Position numbers and translations under genes: made by a program
In this document: one piece after another, positions 1 to 6,824 of the stretch
Layout: each line of letters starts with the position of its first letter
Position numbering within the stretch: position 1 is the stretch's first letter
Notes under the pieces: model-generated
What the model was told of the DNA's origin: nothing
The model's input: only the letters and a program-made list of their open reading frames with translations
Databases searched by the model: none
Origin: UBA2798 sp046289975
Lineage (GTDB): Bacteria > Bacteroidota > Bacteroidia > Flavobacteriales_D > UBA2798
Direction: 5' to 3'
NCBI GenBank assembly: GCA_046289975.1
Contig: JBKBUQ010000059.1
Span: forward strand, 1 to 15,866
Length of the DNA stretch: 15,866 bases

Positions 1-1
1 G

Positions 2-580
2 TTCGCCGCGGTGGATATCTTCCGGTACAGCAATCACTTTCATGCGTGCAGCTTTGGCGGCAATTACTCCGTTAAAGGAATCTTCAAAAACGAGGCATTC
101 CGTTGGGTAAACGTTAAATCGTTTGGCTGTACTGAGAAAAATGGCTGGATGTGGCTTTCCGTGTTCTTCTTCTTCTGCCGAATGAATGATGCTGAAATAC
201 GATCGAATATTTAATTGATCCACCACAGTATGAATAATACTGTAATGAGATCCGGATGCAATCGCAAGCGGAATGTTTTTTTCGTGCAGCGATTGGATTG
301 CCCGTTGTACGCCTGGTAGTGCTTTTCCTTTTTCACGGATGAGCTCGGTAACACGTTGCACTACCTGATTGGCAACATCTTCTTTGCTTCGGTTACTCCA
401 CGGAAATTGCCTGTGCCAGTGGTCAACTACTTCTTCGATGCGTAATCCTACGGTTTCAAAACACATCTCATCGCTTAAGGAAATACCCACTGTTGCAAAG
501 ACTTCCTTTTCAGCTTCTCTCCAAATCGGTTCACTGTCGATGAGGAGTCCGTCCATATCAAAAATGACCGCCTTTATCAT
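2..580 (-). CDS. hxpB: HAD-superfamily hexitol phosphatase HxpB-like, cut by left edge
   Basis: The first 193 residues are present; perhaps 25 C-terminal residues lie beyond the left edge. All four HAD motifs are visible: the nucleophile block FDMDGLLIDSE (Asp8, Asp10), motif II Ser109 in AIASGS, motif III Lys142 in HGKPHP, and motif IV Glu166/Asp167 in VFEDSFNG. A helical cap lies between about residues 18 and 85. The cap segment GLRIEEVVDHW and the following PW match what I remember of E. coli HxpB (YniC), which dephosphorylates hexitol and hexose phosphates such as 2-deoxyglucose-6-phosphate in the cytoplasm. The ATG overlaps the TGA of the upstream beta-propeller gene in an ATGA, so translation is probably coupled. 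It is the last visible gene of a four-gene operon. The HAD hydrolase call is near certain; the substrate is inferred from similarity. A beta-phosphoglucomutase-like enzyme is the main alternative. Confidence 0.88.
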   Translation of the reverse strand, partial: MIKAVIFDMDGLLIDSEPIWREAEKEVFATVGISLSDEMCFETVGLRIEEVVDHWHRQFPWSNRSKEDVANQVVQRVTELIREKGKALPGVQRAIQSLHEKNIPLAIASGSHYSIIHTVVDQLNIRSYFSIIHSAEEEEHGKPHPAIFLSTAKRFNVYPTECLVFEDSFNGVIAAKAARMKVIAVPEDIHRGE

Positions 581-1743
581 TTGTTGAATGCGCTGAGTTT
601 TCTGGAATATACCAGCGTTGAATTTTGATAAATACACAAAACAGCTGTTCCGGAATCATAATTTTCAGGTAGTGCAATTTTTCCAAACAACACTTCTTTT
701 CCTTCGTTTTCTTTTTGTTTTACCTCTGTCTGTGTTAACAATTGAAACTCTCCTGAACTGCCTCCGCGTATTTCAACCGAATACAAGCCGGGTTGATTAC
801 AGCGAAAACTAAATTGAATGGCGTTTTCTTTTTTTCTGCCCAGCACATCCATTACTTCTTTACGGTCGTACATTTTTTCACCCTTAAACCATGGGAGAAG
901 CGAGTAAAAATTAAGCATGCCGCCTATTCCCATTCGTTTTTCTTCTGTCGTAAAAAAGTTTCCTTCTTCATCAAAACAAATGGCTTCGCGCTGACGAAGT
1001 CCTCCCATTGAAAACTGCATTAGCTTGCCCTTAAAAAAATCGGCCCCTTTAAAATCGTAAAAAATATAAATGTGCTGGTAGGTGAGGAGTATCATTCGCT
1101 TATTCTTATGATCGAATGCTGCGCCTGTTACTGAATGTTCAAGGTATCCGCCTTTACCCAATAACATACTATCCAATAATTCTGCCGTTCGTTCTCCGGG
1201 CTGATCGCTCAGGCGGTAGAGTTTGGTGTATCCGGTGTACGGTTTACTGTTGTCTTTGGAAAAGAGATATAAATTGTTATCCATCCAAAACATTGCTTCG
1301 CAATCGAAATTGCGGTTGTTCTCTGCCGGAGGAAAATGTTTCTGGTCGCTAAAACTGAATTCAATTTTTTCCGCAATTACTTTGGTTTCGAATGGATTCA
1401 GTATATACACGCAGAGATTTTGTCGCTTGTTGATGTTGTTGCCGAAATCGCCAAGAAAATAATTTCCTTTTGAATCACTGCACAGTTCTTCCCAGTCGAC
1501 ATTTTTAGATTGCTCAACTGTTAGTGTGCGCACAAATCCTCCTTTGCGATTCATTTCAATCAGGAGGTTGGGGTGGCTGCTGTCGTTGTGCGATAGCAAA
1601 TTCATTCCAAATAGAGAAAGTCCGGATGTTTCTGCGAGATTATCGGGGATTCTCCATGAACTGTCGGGAATCATTTCCTGCGAACGTGCCTTAATGCCTG
1701 TTGCGATGAAGATTAGAAGAATTATTGGTCTTAAGAATGTCAT
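577..1743 (-). CDS. Secreted beta-propeller-like protein of unknown function
   Basis: The 388-residue product starts with a signal peptide (about 1-22, hydrophobic core PIILLIFIATGI). The body carries repeated short acidic motifs followed by beta-strand-like stretches: AETSGL at 37-42, DWEEL at 83-87, GDFGNN at 98-103, DCEAM at 147-151, VTGAAF at 205-210 and QREAIC at 251-256. Such recurring [DE]-x-x-[AG] turns fit a six-bladed propeller of the SdiA-regulated or phytase-like esterase type, and similar secreted proteins are common in Bacteroidota. The last 80 or so residues look like a separate beta-sandwich. I see no canonical type IX sorting signal. Its ATG overlaps the stop of the binding-protein gene (ATGA), and its own stop overlaps the HxpB start. 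No enzymatic residues can be named, so function is unknown. Confidence 0.8.
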   Translation of the reverse strand: MTFLRPIILLIFIATGIKARSQEMIPDSSWRIPDNLAETSGLSLFGMNLLSHNDSSHPNLLIEMNRKGGFVRTLTVEQSKNVDWEELCSDSKGNYFLGDFGNNINKRQNLCVYILNPFETKVIAEKIEFSFSDQKHFPPAENNRNFDCEAMFWMDNNLYLFSKDNSKPYTGYTKLYRLSDQPGERTAELLDSMLLGKGGYLEHSVTGAAFDHKNKRMILLTYQHIYIFYDFKGADFFKGKLMQFSMGGLRQREAICFDEEGNFFTTEEKRMGIGGMLNFYSLLPWFKGEKMYDRKEVMDVLGRKKENAIQFSFRCNQPGLYSVEIRGGSSGEFQLLTQTEVKQKENEGKEVLFGKIALPENYDSGTAVLCIYQNSTLVYSRKLSAFNK

Positions 1744-2597
1744 TCAAGAAAAAATTTCTCAGTATGCTGAATTGATGTTTCAGAAATTATTCCTGCATTG
1801 CAAAGACCATGCAAAATTATGTTTTGTTCGCCTTTGGAGATACCTTGATCCTCATTCCATTCAAGTTCATGCAGCCAAAGCTCAACTTGAGCAACATCTA
1901 AATGATGTTTTTTCGCAATTTTTTCAGCGATTTGCTGATCATTTCTAAGGCTTCTGCAAACGCTCGCAATAATTTTTCCAATAATCTGCAAATCCTGATA
2001 ATGGCTTTCACACATATTGATGGAAGCTGCCAGAACAAAGCCGGGCCAGGGTGTAACAACGTCGCCAACGTACTTTAAATCGTGTACCGCTAAAAATGGA
2101 GCAGTGGTATATTTCTCCCAAAGAAAGACTTCCGAATTTTTATTTTGAACGGACTTTAATCCTCCTTCAAGATGATTGACAATTTCAAAATTAAGTTCAT
2201 CCTCATTCCATCCATTTTTGCGGGCATGCACAATGGCCATAAGATGAGATCCTGATCCATTTCTGCTAATTGCGAATGTGCGTCCTCTGAGATCGGAGGG
2301 TGATTTGATTTCGCTTTCCTGATGTACATGAACTCCCCAGTGCAAAGGACTTCTTACATGAATCTGTACAATTCGTGCAGAATCGTTATGAAGAATTTCC
2401 TGTATAATTCCTTCGGTAAGAAGTACGGCCAGATCAGTGCAGCCATCGCGGAGCATTCGCGTCATTTCACCGGTTCCACCTTTGCTTTCTGTCCATCTGA
2501 GATAAATGCCTTCCTGCTCGAACAGTTTATTCTCGATGGCATACCTCCATGGAAAATTAAAATGTTCGTTAACCCCGCAAATGGTGTATGTTCTCAA
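1740..2597 (-). CDS. Ca3427-like substrate-binding (PBP2 fold) protein, cytoplasmic, TTG start
   Basis: The 285-residue product resembles type 2 periplasmic binding proteins of the Ca3427 group, related to NMT1/ThiY-like binding proteins. It opens with GVNEHFNFPW, followed by WTESKGGTGEM (about 35-45), an AVLLTEG block, the ISRNGSGSHLMA ligand-loop region and the TPWPGFV segment. The reading frame stays open for another 75 codons into the upstream SPOR gene, but family members begin just before GVxEHFN. I therefore place the start at TTG 2597, 34 nt after the SPOR stop. No signal peptide or lipobox is present, so the protein should remain in the cytoplasm, and no ABC permease or ATPase gene is adjacent. 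That argues for a ligand-binding enzyme or sensor rather than a transporter subunit. The ligand is unknown. The stop overlaps the next gene's ATG in ATGA. Confidence 0.82.
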   Translation of the reverse strand: MRTYTICGVNEHFNFPWRYAIENKLFEQEGIYLRWTESKGGTGEMTRMLRDGCTDLAVLLTEGIIQEILHNDSARIVQIHVRSPLHWGVHVHQESEIKSPSDLRGRTFAISRNGSGSHLMAIVHARKNGWNEDELNFEIVNHLEGGLKSVQNKNSEVFLWEKYTTAPFLAVHDLKYVGDVVTPWPGFVLAASINMCESHYQDLQIIGKIIASVCRSLRNDQQIAEKIAKKHHLDVAQVELWLHELEWNEDQGISKGEQNIILHGLCNAGIISETSIQHTEKFFLE

Positions 2598-2611
2598 TTT
2601 ATTATTTTTGA

Positions 2612-2619
2612 CAAAGATA
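2612..2619 (-). promoter_or_regulatory. Possible -7 promoter element (TATCTTTG) before the binding-protein gene
   Basis: TATCTTTG on the minus strand matches the Bacteroidota -7 consensus TAnnTTTG exactly. It ends 14 nt before the proposed TTG start at 2597. No good TTTG -33 box sits 17-23 nt upstream. It could be an internal promoter for the last three genes of the operon or a chance match. It also supports translation of the binding protein starting downstream of it. Confidence 0.35.
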
Positions 2620-2631
2620 CGCAGGATGACA

Positions 2632-3693
2632 TCACCTGCCTTGAAAAACCCAGGCCTTTGGGAAATCGGAGCGTATTTCCATCGCTTTTTTGGCAGCGTC
2701 CGATAAATTGTCGCTCTCGTAAACAGCAACATGCACCATTCCACCAAATCGCCCCAATCCCGCAGCAGGCATTCCTTTTGCGCGTGCTTTAGAAACCATA
2801 CCACCGGCATTGGATTCTTCATTAAAACAACCTACAACAACGTAATATTTTCCCTTTGAATACGATATTGTTGTGGGCTCAAGCTCAGGAATAGGTTCCG
2901 GCTCTAGCTCAGGTTCAGGTTCAGGTTCAGGCTTGGGCTCGGGTTCCGGTTTTGGTTCAGGTGCTTTTACAATCTCTTTTTTCGGTCCGAACGTGGTGTT
3001 GTACCATGTTATAATTTCTTGTTTAAAAAGAATGCCTGTTGTTGTCCCGCCTCCAAGCAATAGCAAAAGAATAATCAGCCATATCAAACGTTTTTTGCTG
3101 CCTGGTTTTTTCTCTTTGGGAGCTTTTGGTGGTTTGGGTTCTTTTTTTGGTTTGTTTTCCTTTTTTTCGGTTGTAATTTTCTTCTTGTCTTCAACTACTT
3201 CCTTTGCAACAACTGGCGCTTCCTTTTTTGGAGGAACTACTTCTGTTTTTTTATCAATTACCGGAGTTGCATGAAGAGGATTGTTTTTTACCTCGGGTTT
3301 TTCAATTTTTTGTTCAGGTGTAACAGGGACCTCTGTTTTCTTTTCCGGAGTAACTGGCGGGGTTAAAGGTTGGGTGTTGATATTACAATTGAATTCTAAT
3401 TTTCCTTCTTTGTTTTTTTTGAGAATTCCCATTCCGGTAATCGAAATGTCTTTCCCTGTTTCCAAAGCAGAATTCATTCCTGCAGAAAATACTTCGAGTT
3501 TTTTGCCGGCCTCTTCAATCGAGATTCCCTCCTTTTTGGAAATATAGGATGCAAGCAAGCCATCATTAAACTTGAGGTATTCATTGAATACATAGGGTTG
3601 AGTGGTACTACCGGTAGTCGAAAAAGCGCCAAGTCCGGGAATGATCACATTCTTGTTGTCGCGCAGTAGTTCACTTAAATATTCTGGTCTCAT
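2632..3693 (-). CDS. HU-CCDC81-type / transmembrane / SPOR-domain protein
   Basis: The 353-residue product has four parts. Residues 1-107 resemble the paired bacterial HU-CCDC81 domains of Bacteroidota (LLRDNKNVIIPGLGAF, then DISITGMGILKKN). Residues 110-200 form a Lys/Pro/Glu-rich linker ending in a basic stretch. Residues 203-223 form one transmembrane helix. Residues 245-273 are a Pro-Glu repeat, followed by a SPOR domain at about 282-351 (YYVVVGCFNEESNA to AWVFQGR). SPOR domains bind denuded peptidoglycan glycan strands, often at division sites. The expected topology is HU-like domain in the cytoplasm and SPOR in the periplasm. The HU-like part may bind DNA or, as proposed for this family, other partners. 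The frame also allows GTG 3 nt earlier; I chose the ATG. It is probably the first gene of the operon that runs to hxpB. Confidence 0.9.
   Translation of the reverse strand: MRPEYLSELLRDNKNVIIPGLGAFSTTGSTTQPYVFNEYLKFNDGLLASYISKKEGISIEEAGKKLEVFSAGMNSALETGKDISITGMGILKKNKEGKLEFNCNINTQPLTPPVTPEKKTEVPVTPEQKIEKPEVKNNPLHATPVIDKKTEVVPPKKEAPVVAKEVVEDKKKITTEKKENKPKKEPKPPKAPKEKKPGSKKRLIWLIILLLLLGGGTTTGILFKQEIITWYNTTFGPKKEIVKAPEPKPEPEPKPEPEPEPELEPEPIPELEPTTISYSKGKYYVVVGCFNEESNAGGMVSKARAKGMPAAGLGRFGGMVHVAVYESDNLSDAAKKAMEIRSDFPKAWVFQGR
2875..2961 (-). repeat. Pro-Glu codon repeat in the SPOR protein
   Basis: Residues 245-273 alternate Pro with Glu or Lys and are encoded by imperfect 6-nt units (plus-strand ggttca/ggctca). 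The tract would act as a rigid, negatively charged spacer between the inner membrane and the SPOR domain. Near-identical hexamers at 2907-2933 could allow slippage-driven length change without frameshift. Confidence 0.75.
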
Positions 3694-3727
3694 CACTTGG
3701 AATTTTCCTGAATTTAATAAAAAACCG

Positions 3728-3735
3728 TCAAAATT
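3728..3735 (-). promoter_or_regulatory. Weak candidate -7 element upstream of the SPOR-led operon
   Basis: GAATTTTG on the minus strand differs from TAnnTTTG only at the first base. A TTG lies about 22 nt upstream of it. It sits 34 nt before the SPOR gene's ATG and is the best match in the gap, but the score is marginal. Confidence 0.25.
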
Positions 3736-3990
3736 CTGAAATTCATTGGGTGCATTCTCAACGATTTAATGCATATTCACACAACCGGCACCACTTTATT
3801 CGTGGAGCCTGTTTGAATAAAATGAAATTAAGCCGCAATCGAAATTCGTCCTTCATTACAAATAATCATTATTGTGGACCGTTCCTTGATTTGAAAAATC
3901 CTAAATGGTTATAATAATAAATGTGGGGTGAAATATTTGGGGTGTTTGCAAAGACCTCTTCATATTTAAATTCTCAAATGAAAAGAAAAC
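3736..3990. other. Intergenic stretch with no recognised gene
   Basis: Together with the leader at 3694-3735, this AT-rich stretch lies between the miniprotein terminator and the SPOR-led operon. I found no convincing coding sequence, tRNA or long inverted repeat. A 30-codon plus-strand frame at 3822-3914 has no supporting features. The operon's promoter should lie near its lower-coordinate end. Confidence 0.5.
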
Positions 3991-4026
3991 AAAAAGCACC
4001 CGGGAGGTAGGTCGGGTGCTTTTTTT
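3991..4026 (-). terminator. Rho-independent terminator of the miniprotein gene
   Basis: A 12-bp perfect stem (3991-4002 with 4013-4024) encloses a 10-nt loop. Its core is GCACCCG/CGGGTGC and it is flanked by A and T runs, so it could work in both directions. On the minus strand it begins about 10 nt after the stop of the 29-codon gene, which makes that gene the natural client. Confidence 0.85.
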
Positions 4027-4034
4027 ACGGCTCT

Positions 4035-4124
4035 TCAGGATTCCAGGAGTTTGAAGAGGACATAAGTAGTGAACGATACTAGTGCCAGCACCATTCCCAC
4101 ATAGAGGTTTGAGCGGTCTTTCAT
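4035..4124 (-). CDS. 29-residue single-pass membrane miniprotein
   Basis: A short frame starts at ATG 4124 with MKDRSNLYVG and ends LLES. Residues 7-24 are hydrophobic (about one membrane span), Lys2/Asp3/Arg4 precede the span, and Lys25 and Glu28 follow it. Evidence that it is a real gene: it is followed within about 10 nt by a strong terminator, it is preceded by another gene's terminator, and it carries a plausible A-rich leader before the ATG. No recognisable promoter box was found. I do not recognise a family. Small membrane proteins of this size often modulate a larger membrane complex, but no partner gene is adjacent. A transcribed small RNA whose frame is accidental is the main alternative. 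Confidence 0.6.
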   Translation of the reverse strand: MKDRSNLYVGMVLALVSFTTYVLFKLLES

Positions 4125-4303
4125 GGCTCTTTATTTTAGGTTCGACATTCAGTGGAGTCGAGATGCATCATCGCTTTAAGGGTTTCTGGTAGTATAACGC
4201 AGGAAAGGATAGAAATGTTATGCGCGCCGACTAAAAAATCACTACCATTCAATCAATAGGTACTACAGCTTGACCAAAACCCTTTATTTGATGATGGTCA
4301 TAA
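4125..4303. other. Intergenic leader of the miniprotein gene
   Basis: This stretch lies between the SiaC terminator and the miniprotein ATG. It must hold the miniprotein promoter, since both neighbours are separated from it by terminators. I see no clear TAnnTTTG box and no further gene. Confidence 0.4.
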
Positions 4304-4333
4304 AATGAAAAACCCACCTTTTGGGCGGGTTTT
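4304..4333 (-). terminator. Rho-independent terminator after the SiaC gene
   Basis: A 10-bp stem pairs 4309-4318 with 4324-4333 around a 5-nt loop, 16 nt after the SiaC stop. On the minus strand the only imperfection is a G-U wobble, whereas on the plus strand the same position is an A-C mismatch. The structure is therefore oriented for minus-strand transcription, and it is followed there by a T-rich tract. Confidence 0.85.
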
Positions 4334-4349
4334 CAATAAAATATCGGGA

Positions 4350-4736
4350 TCAGATTTCTTCGATTGCGACCATTTTAAACGGAACCGAAATAATGGCCTG
4401 ATAGTCTTCGCCGGCCTCAAGCATATCTTCATCATCCTCTTCGTAATGCCAGTTAATGGTAACTTTTGTTTTACCACCATTGTTCAGGTTTTCAAGTTTC
4501 TTGAAAAAATCAAGGATACACTTGGAAGAAGAAGTATTGAAATACTCTAATACAACGTTCACCTGTGTGTCAGATTTGGGATTACCGCCATAATTCTCTA
4601 CCCAATCAAAAATGGGCTTATAAAATTCAATGGAGTTTTCCGGAATCGAACGACCCTTCAGTTCAAGTACGCCCTGATCGGCATTCAGGTTGACAGTTGG
4701 GGTTTTTGGAGTCCCGTCAAGTGTGAAGTTGCTCAT
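4350..4736 (-). CDS. siaC: SiaC-family (DUF1987) regulatory phosphoprotein
   Basis: The 128-residue product is full length for the family and carries its hallmark segments: EGTPKTP-like LDGTPKTPTVN at 6-16, RSIPENSIEFYKP at 29-41, LEYFNTSSSKCILD at 63-76, and YEEDDEDMLEAG near 98-109. In Pseudomonas aeruginosa, SiaC is phosphorylated on Thr68 by the kinase SiaB and dephosphorylated by the PP2C phosphatase SiaA. Unphosphorylated SiaC activates the diguanylate cyclase SiaD and promotes aggregation and biofilm. Here the matching Thr in NTSSS is also residue 68 by direct count. No SiaA, SiaB or SiaD gene lies nearby, so any partners must be encoded elsewhere. It may be co-transcribed with the outer-membrane protein gene 66 nt upstream, and a terminator follows it. 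The gene symbol is by family. Confidence 0.9.
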   Translation of the reverse strand: MSNFTLDGTPKTPTVNLNADQGVLELKGRSIPENSIEFYKPIFDWVENYGGNPKSDTQVNVVLEYFNTSSSKCILDFFKKLENLNNGGKTKVTINWHYEEDDEDMLEAGEDYQAIISVPFKMVAIEEI

Positions 4737-4802
4737 AACTACGGTTTTGAATCAATTTGAGCCACGAATATACAAAAGTTCCCAAAACCCTGAAAGAAGA
4801 GC

Positions 4803-6038
4803 TCAATCCAACCTAGGATTTACAATGTTATTGTACATCGACCCGAAGGTGTAGCTGATCCCAAAACTGCACCAATACTGACTGCTGGTAGGTAATTGAA
4901 TCTGTCGTAACAGCATTTCTTCTTCAGTAGCCCCCTCAAGCGGAAGGTTAATCAGGTTTTTGATCATGGCGTAATAGGCTGATATACTGAGAGAAAATCC
5001 TTTAAAAAGACGAAATTGTCCATTTAGGGAAAGACTAAGCCTGCTTAAATTGAAATCGTGGAGAAAGTTCGACCAGGTAACATCACTATTGATCTGCCCC
5101 CACTTTTTAATGAATTTGGTGTTGAAGGATAAATTGTGTGAAATCAGAAATTGCTCGTCAAGAAACAGTACAGTTTTTCGGTTGTAATCGCGATACATAG
5201 GTTTAATTCCATAGCTGAAATAAAGCATTCGTGTTGAAGATTCATCGTATGGAAAAATGTTGTATTCAACCTCCGGACCGGCGTCTATCGAGTGATCAAG
5301 ATTTTCATAAAGACTGGAAGAATAGGTTGTGCCTGCACCCAGACTCCAATGATCCGATAGTGACCAAACATGCTGAAAATTACTAAAGTATTGCCGATAT
5401 AGTCCAATAACCTTTTCGGTTTCGCTGATCTGAAATACATTCCTGGAATAATTCGTGTAAAATTCAAAATTGGTTTTGCCCTCTTTTTTCACACGGTTTG
5501 CAGTAACATCTCCATAGAGATTTGTGTTTGAATAATATTTTTCACCGTTCAACCATCCACCTCCGGAAATTTGAAACACCCAATAATTCCATTTATCCTT
5601 TACCGTATCGTTGTCCGGTGTAGTTTCATCGAGGTTCAATTCCAGATGAGAAGCCAGAGGGGTACGGAGCATGTAGCGAACCAGTCCTAGCTGAATATAT
5701 TTATTGAGTAAATCTCTCTGTTCATCTGCAGTACTGTTGGCGGGTAGATTGCAGTGAAATTCATCGTTCATGTTTTCAAATTGCTTCCTTCCGAAAAACT
5801 GCAATAGAAATGCAGTTCCCCCTGAGCCGGTTGCTTGTTCGGTAATCAGGATGTGTACATCACATAACAAACGATCGCGTACATAATTTAAATGCGCAAC
5901 TTTCTGTCGAAGGTTTTCTTCATCGCAGGAAGAACAATCAAGAAAGACGTCTAAATGTCCGTTGGAGGTGCTGTCAGCTTTTTGTGCCGACGCTATTAAT
6001 TGTGTGGGAAGGATGAGGAGCAGTAAAAGTTGTCGCAT
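4803..6038 (-). CDS. Putative outer-membrane beta-barrel protein with N-terminal periplasmic domain
   Basis: The 411-residue product has a signal peptide (about 1-19, ending IASAQ). A compact N-terminal domain follows (about 28-130), with VFLDCSSCDEENLR, the NYVRDR motif, VHILITEQATGSGG, a glycine-rich strand pair and IQLGLVRYMLRT. The rest (about 150-405) alternates short aromatic-rich strands and turns, as in outer-membrane barrels, and the last strand-like stretch is WCSFGISYTFGSMYNN. I recall similar uncharacterised secreted proteins in Bacteroidota and related phyla, with the same CDxxxLR...NYVRDR start. Cys35 and Cys38 form a CxxC that could bind metal or form a disulfide. No known function can be assigned. 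It probably shares a transcript with the SiaC gene. A DUF481-like barrel is an alternative description of the C-terminal part. Confidence 0.75.
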   Translation of the reverse strand: MRQLLLLLILPTQLIASAQKADSTSNGHLDVFLDCSSCDEENLRQKVAHLNYVRDRLLCDVHILITEQATGSGGTAFLLQFFGRKQFENMNDEFHCNLPANSTADEQRDLLNKYIQLGLVRYMLRTPLASHLELNLDETTPDNDTVKDKWNYWVFQISGGGWLNGEKYYSNTNLYGDVTANRVKKEGKTNFEFYTNYSRNVFQISETEKVIGLYRQYFSNFQHVWSLSDHWSLGAGTTYSSSLYENLDHSIDAGPEVEYNIFPYDESSTRMLYFSYGIKPMYRDYNRKTVLFLDEQFLISHNLSFNTKFIKKWGQINSDVTWSNFLHDFNLSRLSLSLNGQFRLFKGFSLSISAYYAMIKNLINLPLEGATEEEMLLRQIQLPTSSQYWCSFGISYTFGSMYNNIVNPRLD

Positions 6039-6157
6039 TGGTTTGGTTTTGGAATAGCATAGTAACGCAAAAAAAGTGTTTGGTTACAGACTTTAAGTTT
6101 ATTTAGGATAAGCCATGTTGAATGCCGGATTATGACCAGAGAGTTCCTGAAGATTTG

Positions 6158-6802
6158 TTAAGAGGGTAGTTCGGTTTGTTCCCCGTTTTCTTTATTGGCT
6201 GTTTCAGGAAAGTATTGAGGAAAGGATTTATTTGAAGGGAAAAAGAAACTGCCTTTAAATTGTTGATTCAGTTTATAAAGTAGTACCCAATCAATTATCA
6301 TGTGTGCAATTGCGGTGGAATAAATTCCAAACTCTTTAAACATCCAACCTAGGGTAAGAATCACAATAGTCATATAAAGCCCATAAACAGATATTCGCCA
6401 GTTCCAGGGATTCAGGTAGCCATGGAGAGCAATAAAGAGTATTGAAGTAAGAAGTAGTCCCAAAAAAGGTTGTAATGATGCGCGGAAAAGCAATTCCTCG
6501 CCGAATCCTGCACAAAAGGAAATAAAAACAATGAGGAAGTGATTGAGTCGTAACTGTGCGATGGTTGGACCAAATTGATCCAATACTGGTTTCATGAAGG
6601 GCATTGAAATAATTTCCCATGCTGCAATTGCTGTTAGTAAGCCAACAAATCCACCCAATAGAATCTGAACGATTAGCGGTGTTTTAAATTGAAATACTGC
6701 CAACCAGTTTTTTTCACCAAGCAGCCAAAATAATCCCCATCCGATCAATGGGAAAATGATCAGCGTAAACAAGGCCAATAACAGTATTAATGATCGTGAC
6801 AA
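6158..6802 (-). CDS. CPBP-family intramembrane glutamic endopeptidase
   Basis: The 214-residue polytopic membrane protein carries the family's conserved motifs: EE at 102-103 with Arg107 (GEELLFR), His127 in FIALH, and His167/Asp171 in HMIID. Abi/CPBP proteases (Rce1-like) cleave substrates within the membrane. In bacteria most have unknown substrates, and some process peptides or take part in stress or immunity. About six hydrophobic segments are visible between residues 5 and 178, followed by a polar C-terminal tail. No ATG is available: an in-frame stop lies 12 nt upstream, so the start is TTG 6802, 22 nt after the stop of the SEC14-like gene. That spacing suggests one operon. All residues expected for activity appear present. 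Confidence 0.88.
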   Translation of the reverse strand: MSRSLILLLALFTLIIFPLIGWGLFWLLGEKNWLAVFQFKTPLIVQILLGGFVGLLTAIAAWEIISMPFMKPVLDQFGPTIAQLRLNHFLIVFISFCAGFGEELLFRASLQPFLGLLLTSILFIALHGYLNPWNWRISVYGLYMTIVILTLGWMFKEFGIYSTAIAHMIIDWVLLYKLNQQFKGSFFFPSNKSFPQYFPETANKENGEQTELPS

Positions 6803-6824
6803 ACCGGGATGAAGATACTACTCT

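Noticed and set aside
1526..1948. Plus-strand 140-codon frame
   Set aside because: It lies antisense across two well-supported minus-strand genes and has no recognisable domain.
2322..2792. Plus-strand 156-codon frame
   Set aside because: Antisense to the binding protein and SPOR genes, with no domain signature.
2598..2822. 75-codon upstream extension of the binding-protein gene
   Set aside because: It mostly overlaps the SPOR domain coding region in another frame, and the family start is at GVNEHFN; TTG 2597 is preferred.
2875..2961. Tandem hexamer repeat as a possible CRISPR or mobile-element end
   Set aside because: The units are codon pairs within a Pro-Glu coding tract, without spacers.
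2873..3274. Plus-strand 133-codon frame rich in Gly-Ser
   Set aside because: It is the antisense of the Pro-Glu and Lys-Pro tracts of the SPOR protein; the composition is a mirror of that repeat and no start context or family exists.
3822..3914. 30-codon plus-strand frame in the gap upstream of the SPOR-led operon
   Set aside because: No promoter, terminator, hydrophobic segment or known motif; probably chance.
4304..4333. Hairpin read as a plus-strand terminator
   Set aside because: On the plus strand the stem has an A-C mismatch, while on the minus strand it is a G-U pair after the SiaC stop.
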